Shown: positions 45,550-55,089, counted from the stretch's first letter. The stretch: 64,000 nucleotides of DNA from WTGA01 sp965214055 (GCA_965214055.1 OZ243931.1:558001-622000); one strand, 5' to 3'. The notes: generated by a model from the letters alone, not told the origin. Translations and numbers: made by a program.

Positions 45550-46876
45550 CGCCGGGATGTGCCCTGCCCTGCAGGGAATTGGGCAGTGCATCCGTGATGG
45601 TCACCGGCACAAACGACCCCACACTGGCGATATTGCCGTCAAAGTTGACCACGCGGTTGTTTTCCGTGCGTCCGGATATCTGACCGGGGTCCTTTTTCGA
45701 AATGCCGTCTACCAGCACCACCTGCTCGGTTCCCACCATGCTGCGGCTGTATTCCCCGGCCAGGCCGCTGATTTTTTCCTGCAATGCCGCCAGCCTCCGT
45801 TTTTTGGTTTCCAGGGGAACATCATCCGCCAATTCCGCGGCCGGGGTCCCTGGACGCTGACTGTACAGGAAACTGAAGCTATGATCGAAGCGAACCTCGT
45901 CAATGAGAGCCATGGTGGCACCAAAATCCTCCTCGGACTCCCCGGGAAAACCAATGATGAAATCCGAAGAAACGGCAATTTCCGGACGGACGGACCGGAG
46001 CTTTTCGATCCAGTCCAGGTAGTCCCTTACCGTGTACCCCCGCTTCATCAATTCGAGAATGCGGTCCGACCCGCTTTGTACCGGCAAGTGCAGATGGCTG
46101 ACCAGTTCCGGAATTTCCGCATAGGCCTCCACCAGTGCATCGGAAAAATCAATGGGGTGGGAGGTGGTATACCGGATTCGCTCAATCCCTTCCACCGCGG
46201 CCACATAATGCAGCAGTTCCGCAAATTCCATCATCCGTCCGTCATGGGTGGCACCGCAGTATCCGTTCACATTCTGGCCAAGCAGGGTGACCTCCCGTAC
46301 GTTCTGCTGTGCCAGACCATAAATTTCAGTGATCACATCATCAAATGGCCGGCTGAACTCGGTTCCCCGGGTGTAGGGAACCACGCAAAAGGAACAGTAC
46401 TTGCTACAGCCCTCCATGATGGATATGTAGGCTTTCACACCCTCCACCCGGGGCGGCGGGAGGCAGTCGAATTTCTCGATCTCGGGGAAGGCTATATCCA
46501 CTGCCTTGCTTCTTCGTCCGAGCACCTCATCCAGCATGCCGGGCAGTCGATGAAGTGTCTGGGGACCGAATACCATGTCCACGTAAGGCGCTCTTTTCAG
46601 AATCATCTCGCCTTCCTGGCTGGCAACACAGCCCCCTACCCCAATCACCAGGTCCGGATTGGTCTGCTTTCTTTCCCGCCACCGGCCAAGCAGGGAAAAG
46701 ACTTTTTCCTGGGCCTTCTCCCGTACCGAGCAGGTGTTGAGCAACACCATGTCGGCGTCGGACGGGTCGTTCGTGCGCTCGTATCCATGGCTGACCTGTA
46801 ACAGGTCCGCCATGCGCGATGAATCATATTCATTCATCTGACAACCGAAAGTCTTGATGAAAAGCCTGGGTTTCAA
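45530..46876 (-). CDS. miaB: tRNA-2-methylthio-N6-dimethylallyladenosine synthase MiaB
   Basis: A 448-residue radical-SAM methylthiotransferase. The N-terminal domain has the cysteines of the auxiliary cluster (KTFGCQMNEYDS, LLNTCSVREKA, VGGCVASQEG), the radical-SAM site is CSKYCSFCVVPYTRG, and a TRAM domain ends the protein. It modifies A37 of tRNAs that read UNN codons. It is the first gene of the miaB-phoH-ybeY-lnt string. Confidence 0.93.
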   Translation of the reverse strand: MKPRLFIKTFGCQMNEYDSSRMADLLQVSHGYERTNDPSDADMVLLNTCSVREKAQEKVFSLLGRWRERKQTNPDLVIGVGGCVASQEGEMILKRAPYVDMVFGPQTLHRLPGMLDEVLGRRSKAVDIAFPEIEKFDCLPPPRVEGVKAYISIMEGCSKYCSFCVVPYTRGTEFSRPFDDVITEIYGLAQQNVREVTLLGQNVNGYCGATHDGRMMEFAELLHYVAAVEGIERIRYTTSHPIDFSDALVEAYAEIPELVSHLHLPVQSGSDRILELMKRGYTVRDYLDWIEKLRSVRPEIAVSSDFIIGFPGESEEDFGATMALIDEVRFDHSFSFLYSQRPGTPAAELADDVPLETKKRRLAALQEKISGLAGEYSRSMVGTEQVVLVDGISKKDPGQISGRTENNRVVNFDGNIASVGSFVPVTITDALPNSLQGRAHPGDERRVA

Positions 46877-46979
46877 TTGTGATTCAACCGTTGGGTAACG
46901 TTCCAGTGAGTGATCGAAGTTTACTTGATTTGGGGAAACCAGACCATGATTTTTGCCCTCCCTGTCCAGACAGCCGGAT

Positions 46980-48542
46980 TCAGTCCGCCGGACCCGTGGA
47001 CAGTCGGTTGTCGTGCTCGGCGTTGATTTTCATGTTGAGCATGCGCATGGTGGCCCCGATCCCGGCAAAAACCTGGTTGGCATCGATGCCCCGGGTCCGG
47101 AATTTCCGGTCTCCATCCTGCCACGTAACAAAGCATTCCACCAGGGCGCTGGTACTCCCTCCCTTTGGAATGCGCACCTGGTAATCCAGCAGCTCCGGCA
47201 ACTCCAGGCCAATGTTGTCCAGCACTTTCCGGATGGCCATGATGAAGGCATCAAATCCTCCGTTCCCGTTTCCGGTGGTTTTGTAGGTCTTGTCAAACAG
47301 CCGGGTCTGGAGACTGACGATGGAATCCAGTCCCAGTACACTGGTAATGGAACAGTTCAGCAGTTCCAGGTTCCGGTCGCCTTTGGATTCCAGCACCTCC
47401 GCAATGATCAGCGGGAGATCCTCCGCAGTGATCACGGCCTTGGAATCTCCCAGGTTGACAATTCGCTCCAGCACCTTGACCTGGTCTTCACTGGACAGGC
47501 TGATCCCCAGTGTTTCGAGGTTCTTCTGCAGGGAAGCCTTGCCACTCATCTTGCCCAGGGCGTAGGACCGGGAACGGTTGAAGCGGTCCGGACTCAGGGT
47601 CGTCTGGTACAGGGCCGCCTTCTGGTCGCCGTCCGCATGAATCCCCGCGGTCTGGGTAAACACATCCGCACCGACGATTGGCGCATTGTCCGCCACCATC
47701 TTGCCGGAAAAATTCTCGATCATCTGGCTCAGGGTATAGATTTTTCCCTCGTCGATGGAAAGGTCCACCCCCATCTTGTCCCGCAACACCAGGCAGACTT
47801 CGGCCAAAGAAGCGTTCCCGGCCCGTTCACCCAGGCAGTTCACCGTACAGTGTACCGAAGTCACCCCCGCTTCCACGGCAGCCATGCAGTTGGCCGTACC
47901 CAGCCCATAGTCGTTGTGCGGGTGAAAATCAAACCGGCACCCCGGATACCGGCCAATCATGTCTGCCAGGCTGTCCCGGACTTCTGCAGGGGACATGACT
48001 CCCAGTGTATCGGGCAACATCACATGGGCAATGGGCAAGGTGGCCAGGGTATCCATCATTTCAAAAACATAGGATGGATTGTCGGCATAGCCGTTCGACC
48101 AGTCTTCCAGATAGACATTGACCATCATTTCCTGTTCCACCGCATACGAAATGGTTCGCCGGATACGATCGAGATGCTGCTCCAGTGTCAGACGCAACTG
48201 TTCATGGCAGTGCTTCTCGCTGCCTTTGGTCAACAGGTTGATTACCCTGCCTCCCACGGATTGAATCCAGTTCACACTACGCTGGTCATCCGTGAAACCC
48301 AGGACCTCCACCTGCTCAAGATACCCTTCGTCAGCCGCCCACAGGTTGATGCGGTGGACGGCCTCCCGCTCGCCGTCGGACACCCCTGCGGAGGCCACTT
48401 CAATCCGGTCAACTTTCAATGATCGCAGCAGCGCCTTGGCAATACTCACCTTCTCGGACTGGGTAAATGAGACGCTCTGGGTCTGCTCCCCGTCCCGCAA
48501 TGTCACATCCACCAGCTTAATTTTTCTCGATTTTTCAGGCAT
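46980..48542 (-). CDS. 2-isopropylmalate/citramalate/homocitrate synthase family enzyme (LeuA-like)
   Basis: A 520-residue Claisen-condensing enzyme. The TIM-barrel begins DVTLRDGEQTQSVSF, metal ligands are in FDFHPHNDYGLGTANC, and the LeuA-type allosteric domain occupies about residues 390-510. It condenses acetyl-CoA with a 2-keto acid; which one (2-ketoisovalerate, pyruvate or 2-ketoglutarate) cannot be read. It resembles the LeuA2/CimA side of the family rather than the classical enterobacterial LeuA. Confidence 0.82.
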   Translation of the reverse strand: MPEKSRKIKLVDVTLRDGEQTQSVSFTQSEKVSIAKALLRSLKVDRIEVASAGVSDGEREAVHRINLWAADEGYLEQVEVLGFTDDQRSVNWIQSVGGRVINLLTKGSEKHCHEQLRLTLEQHLDRIRRTISYAVEQEMMVNVYLEDWSNGYADNPSYVFEMMDTLATLPIAHVMLPDTLGVMSPAEVRDSLADMIGRYPGCRFDFHPHNDYGLGTANCMAAVEAGVTSVHCTVNCLGERAGNASLAEVCLVLRDKMGVDLSIDEGKIYTLSQMIENFSGKMVADNAPIVGADVFTQTAGIHADGDQKAALYQTTLSPDRFNRSRSYALGKMSGKASLQKNLETLGISLSSEDQVKVLERIVNLGDSKAVITAEDLPLIIAEVLESKGDRNLELLNCSITSVLGLDSIVSLQTRLFDKTYKTTGNGNGGFDAFIMAIRKVLDNIGLELPELLDYQVRIPKGGSTSALVECFVTWQDGDRKFRTRGIDANQVFAGIGATMRMLNMKINAEHDNRLSTGPAD

Positions 48543-48632
48543 CTTGTGTAAATTGTTGAAAAAAATGGATTTTGTACTGTATTGGAAAGAAAGTCCAGCA
48601 TCCCGTTCCGGACCCCGTGCCCCGGGCTCCGG

Positions 48633-49793
48633 TCACACCCCCCGCACCGCCCTGGTCATTCTGTCCAGTTTTTCCTTGAGAATCGCCCTTGAAGTCGCAA
48701 AGTTCAGGCGGATGCATCCTTTTCCCTGTTCACCGAACAGGGGGCCGGCATAGCAGCCAACCCGGGCTTCACGCAGGAAAAACGCCGCCGGATCCTCCTT
48801 GAGACCCAGGCCGCGACAATCCAACCATGCCAGGAAAGTCGCTTCATTCAACCGGTGGTCGAATTCGGGCAGTTCCGTTTTCAGGTACGAATCCAGATAA
48901 TCGCGGTTCTTTTGGAGGTAGTCCCGGGTGTATTCCAGCCACTCGTCGCATTGTTCCCAGGCAATCCGGGTTGCCCGATGGCCCACGGTATTGCTGCCTC
49001 CCCGAATGCCCGGGGGCAACCGGTCAAACCGTTTCCTCAATTCCGTACTGCCGTAGTGGGCCAGGGCACAACGGACCCCGCCGAGATTGTGGGATTTGGT
49101 AGCGGAATTGAAGGTCACCGTTTTTCGGGCAATCCCGGGAGAAAGGGACGCAAAGGGAATGTGGGGTCCGGCATCGGAATAGACCAGGTCACAGTGGATT
49201 TCATCCGAGACAACCCACAGGTCGTGGCGCAGCACCATTTCCCCCAGCCGTTCCAGTTCATCCCGCCGGAATGCCCGTCCGGTGGGGTTGTGGGGGTTGA
49301 CCAGCATCAATAACCGGGTCCGGGGCTGGATTTCCTCCTCCAGACGGTCCATGTCCATTTCCCAGCCCTGGCCGGTCTTCACCATCGGGCTGGCAAGGAT
49401 GTCCCTTTTCATGCTGCGGCAGGCGCTCAGGATAGGATGATAGGAAGGCATCTGCACAATTACCTGCTGGTCATCGTCACACAGGACGGTGACCGCGATA
49501 TGGATCGCCTGGACGATATCCGTCATGTCATCACACCCCCCGGGATCCAGGGACCATCCATAACGGGAGTCCATCCTGGCGGCAAAAATCTCATCCAGCC
49601 TCTCCTGCTGCATCGTCGGGGCATACCCCAGCTCACTTCCTCTTGCAATCGTGTACAGCAGGTCACGAAGGGGGTCCGCCACCGGGTAATCCATGTCCGC
49701 AATCCAGGAGGGAATCACATCCCGGTCATAGTAATTCCATTTCAGGCTCAGGGACCGCTGTGCCTGTTCAAGGGTCAGATCATCAAAATTCAT
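48633..49793 (-). CDS. PatB/MalY-type pyridoxal-phosphate enzyme (cystathionine beta-lyase)
   Basis: A 386-residue fold-type I aminotransferase-like protein. The PLP lysine is in FNSATKSHNLGG, the Asp ligand is followed by EIHCDLVYSD, and LKWNYYDRDVIPSWIADMDY is the characteristic N-terminus of PatB/MalY. It likely cleaves C-S bonds of cystathionine. ATG 49793 is chosen; the upstream in-frame extension to 49862 does not resemble the family. Confidence 0.86.
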   Translation of the reverse strand: MNFDDLTLEQAQRSLSLKWNYYDRDVIPSWIADMDYPVADPLRDLLYTIARGSELGYAPTMQQERLDEIFAARMDSRYGWSLDPGGCDDMTDIVQAIHIAVTVLCDDDQQVIVQMPSYHPILSACRSMKRDILASPMVKTGQGWEMDMDRLEEEIQPRTRLLMLVNPHNPTGRAFRRDELERLGEMVLRHDLWVVSDEIHCDLVYSDAGPHIPFASLSPGIARKTVTFNSATKSHNLGGVRCALAHYGSTELRKRFDRLPPGIRGGSNTVGHRATRIAWEQCDEWLEYTRDYLQKNRDYLDSYLKTELPEFDHRLNEATFLAWLDCRGLGLKEDPAAFFLREARVGCYAGPLFGEQGKGCIRLNFATSRAILKEKLDRMTRAVRGV

Positions 49794-49903
49794 GGCCGAC
49801 AACACGAAATACCGGGAGCTTCGGGGCAGGCAGGCTCCATCACCGGGTTTCCCCCCCGCCATACAGGACCCGGTGGTCCCATTGTTTCCGGAAGGACCCC
49901 CTG

Positions 49904-50497
49904 TCAGTCCGGGACCACCACCGCTTTTTCAATGACAATGGGTTCAAGTGGAACATCACTGTGACCGCCAACCTGCCCGGTCCTGCCTTCCGCCATTTTT
50001 TTGACCACTTCCATCCCCCGTACCACCCTGGCAAAGACCGCGTACCCCCATCCCTGTCGGGTTTTAGCGGTAAAATCCAGAAAAGCATTGTCCACGAGGT
50101 TGATGAAAAACTGGGAAGTGGCTGAATTGGGATCCGGGGTTCTGGCCATGGACAGGGTTCCCACTGTATTTTTCAGCCCATTGTCGGCTTCGTTGACAAT
50201 GGGGGACCGGGTCCTGCGTTGTTTCATGTCCGGGGTAAACCCACCCCCCTGCACCATGAATCCCGGGATCACCCGGTGGAAAACCAGTCCATCAAAGTGC
50301 CCGCTTTCCACGTACCCGATAAAATTTGCAACGGTTTCAGGGGCATGGTCGGGATACAGTTCGATCTCAATCTCACCAAGTGTCGTTGTCATTTGAATCA
50401 TTGGATTGTCCCCAGAGTCTTCTGCAAAGGATGGCGGGCCATACGAGCCGATTGCCAGTAGCAGGGTTGCAAGTAAATATTTGGTCATTGTTCTCAT
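49904..50497 (-). CDS. Periplasmic peptidyl-prolyl cis-trans isomerase, cyclophilin type
   Basis: A 197-residue exported cyclophilin. The signal peptide (TKYLLATLLLAIGSYGPPSFA) ends about 24 residues in, and the isomerase domain contains FHRVIPGFMVQGGGF, GTLSMARTPDPNSATSQFFI and WGYAVFARV. It helps fold proline-containing envelope proteins. ATG 50497 is chosen to start the signal peptide; an ATG three codons later and an upstream frame to 50593 are less likely. Confidence 0.88.
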   Translation of the reverse strand: MRTMTKYLLATLLLAIGSYGPPSFAEDSGDNPMIQMTTTLGEIEIELYPDHAPETVANFIGYVESGHFDGLVFHRVIPGFMVQGGGFTPDMKQRRTRSPIVNEADNGLKNTVGTLSMARTPDPNSATSQFFINLVDNAFLDFTAKTRQGWGYAVFARVVRGMEVVKKMAEGRTGQVGGHSDVPLEPIVIEKAVVVPD

Positions 50498-50565
50498 TCT
50501 CCGTTCTCTTTCGCCGTTCTCTTTCGCGGAGGCCCTGGCCTCAGTGCCGGACGCAGGATCGGCTT

Positions 50566-51018
50566 TTACATCAATGTGTGGATGAAGTCCCAATGCGTTT
50601 TGTCCACCGGAGTAATGGACAGCCGGTTTCCCTTTTGCAGCACGCGCATGCCCTCGAGCTGGGGATGTTGACGCAGTTCCCGCAGGGTAACGGGCTCATC
50701 GAGTTTGGAGATGAATTTCACGTCCCGCATCAGCCAGGTGGGATTTTCCGGTTTGCTCCTGGGGTCGTAATAAAATTCCGAGGGATCAAACGCGGTATGG
50801 TCCGGATAGGCTTCACTGCAGATTTCCATCAGACCGACGATTCCCGGTACCTTGCAACTGGAATGGTAAAAAAACGCCTGGTCATGGATAGACATCTCAT
50901 CCCGAATAAAATTTCTCACCTGGTAATTGCGGATGCCATCCCAGGGTTCCACCTTGACCCTGGCAAGATCATCAATGGAGAACGCCTCAGGCTCATTTTT
51001 CATTAACCAGTATTTCAT
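50566..51018 (-). CDS. EVE-domain protein (thymocyte nuclear protein 1-like)
   Basis: A 150-residue EVE domain, related to PUA/YTH folds that bind modified bases in nucleic acid. The N-terminus MKYWLMKNEPEAFSIDDL and the block PWDGIRNYQVRNFIRDEM are highly characteristic. It could read modified RNA or DNA; the exact function in bacteria is unknown. Its start lies five bases from one arm of a 19-bp inverted repeat. Confidence 0.88.
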   Translation of the reverse strand: MKYWLMKNEPEAFSIDDLARVKVEPWDGIRNYQVRNFIRDEMSIHDQAFFYHSSCKVPGIVGLMEICSEAYPDHTAFDPSEFYYDPRSKPENPTWLMRDVKFISKLDEPVTLRELRQHPQLEGMRVLQKGNRLSITPVDKTHWDFIHTLM

Positions 51019-51317
51019 TTTCTGGGACTTATATACTTAACCTAATGGTATGGTCCGCCTCCCGCGAGACGGCGACCGCCCCGTACCGGAACCCCCTGAT
51101 GAAGCCAGCGGTTATCCTGAACTCCGGCCCGGCCGGCACCCAACGCCGGATCATACCACCCAGTCCTCCTCAAAGCAGTAGGAAATGCGGCTCTCCATGG
51201 AAATTTTTGTTTCAGCAGCCGGCACCGGGACGGGGATTGCAGACAAATGGTCCCGGCCGCTTCGGTATGCAGGCTCTGGATGCCCGGGAGACCCCGCCAC
51301 AGACGGAACGTCCTGCA
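51019..51317. other. Spacer between EVE gene and sga; one inverted-repeat arm
   Basis: About 300 bases with no convincing gene. It contains TGGGACTTATATACTTAAC at 51023-51041, the partner of a copy after tnpB. TATATAC within it could also act as a -10-like sequence, though its distance of five bases from the EVE start makes promoter use for that gene impossible without a leaderless transcript. Confidence 0.5.
51023..51041 (-). repeat. Left arm of a 19-bp inverted repeat shared with the tnpB 3' flank
   Basis: TGGGACTTATATACTTAAC is the exact reverse complement of 54031-54049. The other copy lies just after the frameshifted tnpB, so this may be a solo right end left by an IS605-type element. 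Confidence 0.75.
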
Positions 51318-52568
51318 TTACCTGGCCTGGTAGGCCCTGTCAGGAATTGACCGGTTGGACTGGACAAAAATATGCTCGCCAAGCGTGCGTTCCAGGGCGG
51401 AAACACCGGCGGGCAGATCGACTTGAACCCCCAGGGAAAACATGCTGGCACCCAGGGCATGAAGGGTCCTGAAAATATTGTGGGCACGGCTTTGTTCCCC
51501 CATTTGCCCTATCCGGACAATGGGCAGTCCGAATGAACCGGAAATTTCCACCCGATGGGTCGTGGACATCAGCCTGAGCAATGTGCCGGATTCAACCCCC
51601 ATTGGCAGGTTGATTCCCACAACTGAATTCAGCCTTGCATCCGGACTGGTGAACAACGACAACCCCATGGCTTCGATCCCCGCCTGCAGTGCGCAGGAAC
51701 ATCGTAAATGCCGCTTGAATCGACCCGGCAGGGTTTCCTTGCAGATTAACCGGAGGGCTTCATGCAGTGCCAGAATGCCGGAGACCGGCGCCGTATAGTG
51801 ATACGCCTTTTTGTTCCAGAATTGATCCGCCAGCAACGCATCCAGGCACCAGTGCCCCAATGTATCCATGCGGTGGGTGATCCGTCTCCAGGCTCGGTCC
51901 GAAAAGGAAACGAGTGAAACACCCGGAATGGAGGAAAGCCCTTTTTGTCCCCCTGTGATCACCGCATCAATCCCCCAGTCATCCATGTCCAGGGCCATGG
52001 TGCTCAGTGTACAGACGGCATCCACAATCACCATGCAGTCATGCTCCCGTGCCAGGGCACAGATTTCGGGCAAATAGCGGTTAAACACCGTGTTTGACGT
52101 TTCTCCCTGGACGATGGTCAACACTCCCGGTTTATACCTGGCCAAATACTCCCCGATCTCTTCCGGGGAGGCAGTCTGGCCCTCCCTGACCGGGTACCGG
52201 ATTACATGCCCTTCAACCCGCTCCGCCATTTCCGCAAGACGGTTGCTGAAAAAGCCGTTGCAGACACACAGGACGGTCTCTCTGGGCTCAACAATGTTGA
52301 CAATGGCCATTTCCATCGCAGCAGAACCCGGACCGGCCACCCCCAGGATATACCCGGACTGTGTCTGGAACACATATCGGGACATGCTTTTCACCTGTTC
52401 GATAATTTGCGACATCGTGTCACCCAGATGATTGATGACAATGGAATTGGCCGCAGCGACCCTCGCAGGAATGGGAACCGGTCCCGCTCCCATCATCAAC
52501 AATGGTTCATCCGGCAGAATTTCATCCAGAGGCACCAGATTTGTCGGGACAGGAATGGTCATGAGCAC
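51318..52568 (-). CDS. sga: Serine-glyoxylate aminotransferase (class V)
   Basis: A 416-residue PLP enzyme. The PLP lysine is Lys209 in ITGGQKGLSS, with GETSNTVFNRY and VIVDAVCTLST before it; MMGAGPVPIPARVAAA is the family N-terminus. In the serine cycle it transfers the amino group of serine to glyoxylate, giving hydroxypyruvate and glycine. Alanine-glyoxylate or serine-pyruvate transaminase are close relatives, but the adjacent malyl-CoA lyase, malate-CoA ligase and PEP carboxylase genes make the serine-cycle role the best reading. Confidence 0.85.
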   Translation of the reverse strand: MLMTIPVPTNLVPLDEILPDEPLLMMGAGPVPIPARVAAANSIVINHLGDTMSQIIEQVKSMSRYVFQTQSGYILGVAGPGSAAMEMAIVNIVEPRETVLCVCNGFFSNRLAEMAERVEGHVIRYPVREGQTASPEEIGEYLARYKPGVLTIVQGETSNTVFNRYLPEICALAREHDCMVIVDAVCTLSTMALDMDDWGIDAVITGGQKGLSSIPGVSLVSFSDRAWRRITHRMDTLGHWCLDALLADQFWNKKAYHYTAPVSGILALHEALRLICKETLPGRFKRHLRCSCALQAGIEAMGLSLFTSPDARLNSVVGINLPMGVESGTLLRLMSTTHRVEISGSFGLPIVRIGQMGEQSRAHNIFRTLHALGASMFSLGVQVDLPAGVSALERTLGEHIFVQSNRSIPDRAYQAR

Positions 52569-52786
52569 AATTGTATTTTGCCGGGAGGTTGCCCTCCCAA
52601 TGAATTCGGATATCGATTATAAGAATATACTGATACGTCGTATAATCAAAATAGATTTTCGTATTGATAGGTTTGGGAATATATTTCACTTGACAGGCGA
52701 CAAATCGAATTTCTACTGTGCATTGACCATTGACGTTCAGGTGTTTATTACCCACCAAACCGAATATAACGAGTATAATCGAAGTC

Positions 52787-54021
52787 ATGGAGTACCGGGG
52801 CATCCGCTATCGTCTTTACCCAAAGACCAGACAAAAGGCTGAAATGCTCCACCAGTGCCTGGGTGCCACCCGCTTTGTGTGGAATCATTTCCTTGCCCGG
52901 AACAGGCAAATGATGGAAGCTCACCGCAACGATGAGTCCTTGCCCCGCCCGAAGGTTTCGTTTTTCTCATTGGGAAAGGAGTTTGTCCAGTTAAGACGAC
53001 AAACCGACTGGCTGCAGAAACTGCCCTGTGCGCCGATCCGGTACACCCTGAAATACTATTCGGATGCCTGGAAGCAGTGTTTTGAGTCGGGAAAGGGGTT
53101 TCCGAAGTTCCAATCCCGGGCCAATCATTCCGATTCCGTGACCTTTGTGAAAGGAACCTTCCAGCTGAACGGGAATTCCCTGCATTTACAGAAGATTGGA
53201 CAGGTGGTGTTGAGCGGAAGCCATCCGTATGCCGACGCTGAACCGGTATCTGTGGTGATCCAACAGGAAGGGAACCGGTTCTATGCCATGGTGGGTTACC
53301 GGGTGGAGAAGTTCAAAGGAATGACAATGGCAAGGCCATTGGCGTGGACATGAATGTCCGGCAATTTGCGACCAGTGAAGGGGAGATCCGGCGAATGCCC
53401 CGGCTTGACCGGCTCGAAGCCAGGAGAAGGCGGTATCAACGCATGATGGCCAGGAGACAGAAGCCGACGAAACGGAAGCAAAAAGACGGCACGATGGTGT
53501 ATACCAACGGCTCGAAGCGTTATGAAGCGGCGCGGACCAAAAGTGCCAGGGTCAGTCGTAGGATCAAGCATATCCGAGGCAACTGGCATCACACCGAATC
53601 GAGAAAGATTGCGGATCAATCCCAGTACGTGGTGGTTGAGAACCTGAACACCCGGGGCATGACGAGGTCTGCGAAGGGGGACAGGGAGAATCCGGGCCAA
53701 AACGTCAAACAGAAGTCGGGGTTGAACCGGGAAATCCTGAAAACCGGCTGGTCGGGATTCAAACAGAAACTCGGCTACAAATCGGAGTTGATTGAGGTCG
53801 ACCCCAGGAATACCAGTCGGAGGTGTCATGCGTGTGGACACACCGACCAGGACAACCGCAGGACGCAAGACCAGTTCAGGTGCGTCGAATGCGGACATCG
53901 GGACAATGCGGATATCAATGCTGCATTGAATATTTTAGCCCTGGGGACTCGGGTGGTTGGACGTGGGAGAGGCGATTGCATTGGCAACCTCAATGATCCG
54001 TCAAGAAAATATACCGATTGA
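52787..54021 (+). pseudogene. tnpB: Frameshifted TnpB (RNA-guided nuclease ancestor of Cas12)
   Basis: Starting at ATG 52787, the first frame gives the TnpB N-terminal helix-turn-helix and wedge part (YRGIRYRLYPKTRQKAEMLH, GATRFVWNHFLARNRQMM) and runs to 53353. The rest is in another frame from about 53317 and holds all catalytic parts: RuvC Asp in IGVDMN, Glu in VVENLNTRGM, the zinc cysteines in CHACG and CVEC, and Asp in DNADINAA. Reading FKG then NDNGKAIGVDMN joins the frames if one base around 53314-53322 is removed. The gene is thus inactive by a one-base change, unless this is a sequencing error. Confidence 0.85.
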
Positions 54022-54030
54022 TTTTGTCAA

Positions 54031-54049
54031 GTTAAGTATATAAGTCCCA
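54031..54049 (+). repeat. Right arm of the 19-bp inverted repeat, after tnpB
   Basis: GTTAAGTATATAAGTCCCA starts ten bases after the tnpB stop and is exactly repeated in inverse orientation at 51023-51041. It is a good candidate for the element's right end and for the 3' end of the omega RNA. Confidence 0.75.
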
Positions 54050-54095
54050 TATATTCCTCTTCCCGCCATGGTCCATAAACCATAGTCCATAAACA

Positions 54096-55040
54096 ATGAG
54101 CTTTTTCGAAACCCCGAAGCGCAGCCCCCGATTACAGCGAAGTGAGCTGGCCGTTCCAGGCTCCAATCCCGGGATGTTTGAAAAGGCCGCGAACAGCCAG
54201 GCTGACTATGTCTTTCTGGATTGTGAAGATGCGGTGGCCCCGGATGACAAGGACAGGGCCCGAAAAAATATCATCGAGGCACTCAACGATATTGACTGGA
54301 AGGAAAAGGGGAAAACCCTCTCCGTACGTATCAACGGGCTGGATACCCATTACATGTATCGGGATGTGGTCGACATCGTGGAGCAGGCCGGTCAGCATCT
54401 CGACACGATTTTAATTCCCAAGGCCGGAACGGCGTCGGACATTTACATGGTCGACTGCCTGGTCACACAGATCGAGACCGCGAAGGGACTGGAAAAAAAC
54501 CGGATAGGACTGGAGGCGCTGATTGAAACCGCGCTGGGCATGGCCAACGTGGAATCCATTGCACAAGGCAGCCCCAGGATGGAAGCGCTGCACTTTGGCG
54601 TGGCGGATTTTGCCGCCAGCTGCCGGGCCCGGACCGTGGTCATCGGGGGCCTGAATCCGGATTACCCGGGAGACCAATGGCATGCCAGCCTGCAAAAAAT
54701 GCTGATTGCCTGCCGGGCTTTCGGACTCCGTGCCATTGACGGCCCATTCGGGGATTTCAATGATCCTGAGGGCTACCGGGATGCCGCAAAACGGGCGGCT
54801 GCCATGGGATATGAAGGGAAATGGGCCATCCACCCCTCCCAGGTCCCCCTGGCAAACGAGGTCATGTCTCCTCCCGAAGCCGAAGTCTCCAGGGCGCTCA
54901 GGGTTCTGGAGGCATTGGAGGTGGCGGCAAAAGCCGGCAAGGGCGCTGCATCCCTGGATGGCAGATTGATTGACGCTGCTTCTGCCAGAATGGCCGAAAA
55001 TGTGGTGGCCCAGTCCACGGCCATTCGCAATGCCCGCTGA
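54096..55040 (+). CDS. mcl: L-malyl-CoA lyase (HpcH/HpaI family)
   Basis: A 314-residue aldolase of the CitE/HpcH family. SELAVPGSNPGMFEKAANS, DYVFLDCEDAVAPDDK and the late GKWAIHPSQVPLANEVMSPP match malyl-CoA lyases. It splits L-malyl-CoA into acetyl-CoA and glyoxylate, closing the serine cycle. ATG 54096 has no clear Shine-Dalgarno and the tnpB element lies only about 50 bases upstream, so its promoter may have been altered. It leads mtkA, mtkB and ppc. Confidence 0.9.
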   Translation: MSFFETPKRSPRLQRSELAVPGSNPGMFEKAANSQADYVFLDCEDAVAPDDKDRARKNIIEALNDIDWKEKGKTLSVRINGLDTHYMYRDVVDIVEQAGQHLDTILIPKAGTASDIYMVDCLVTQIETAKGLEKNRIGLEALIETALGMANVESIAQGSPRMEALHFGVADFAASCRARTVVIGGLNPDYPGDQWHASLQKMLIACRAFGLRAIDGPFGDFNDPEGYRDAAKRAAAMGYEGKWAIHPSQVPLANEVMSPPEAEVSRALRVLEALEVAAKAGKGAASLDGRLIDAASARMAENVVAQSTAIRNAR

Positions 55041-55089
55041 CCCTTCCCGGCGCTGAAAACCCGAACTGCCGTTCCTTGGAGAAAATCAG

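Larger units (their letters stand above)
52569..54049 (+). mobile_element. IS605/IS1341-type insertion carrying only tnpB
   Basis: The AT-rich block from roughly 52590 to 54049 differs sharply from its neighbours in base use and contains a tnpB gene without tnpA. The left boundary is not fixed; the right end probably lies in or just after GTTAAGTATATAAGTCCCA (54031-54049). It sits in the divergent spacer between sga and mcl. In such elements the end of tnpB and the right end encode the omega RNA guide scaffold. Confidence 0.65.

Noticed and set aside
53300..53360. Programmed ribosomal frameshift in tnpB
   Set aside because: No classical slippery heptamer or downstream structure is evident, and TnpB is not known to need frameshifting.
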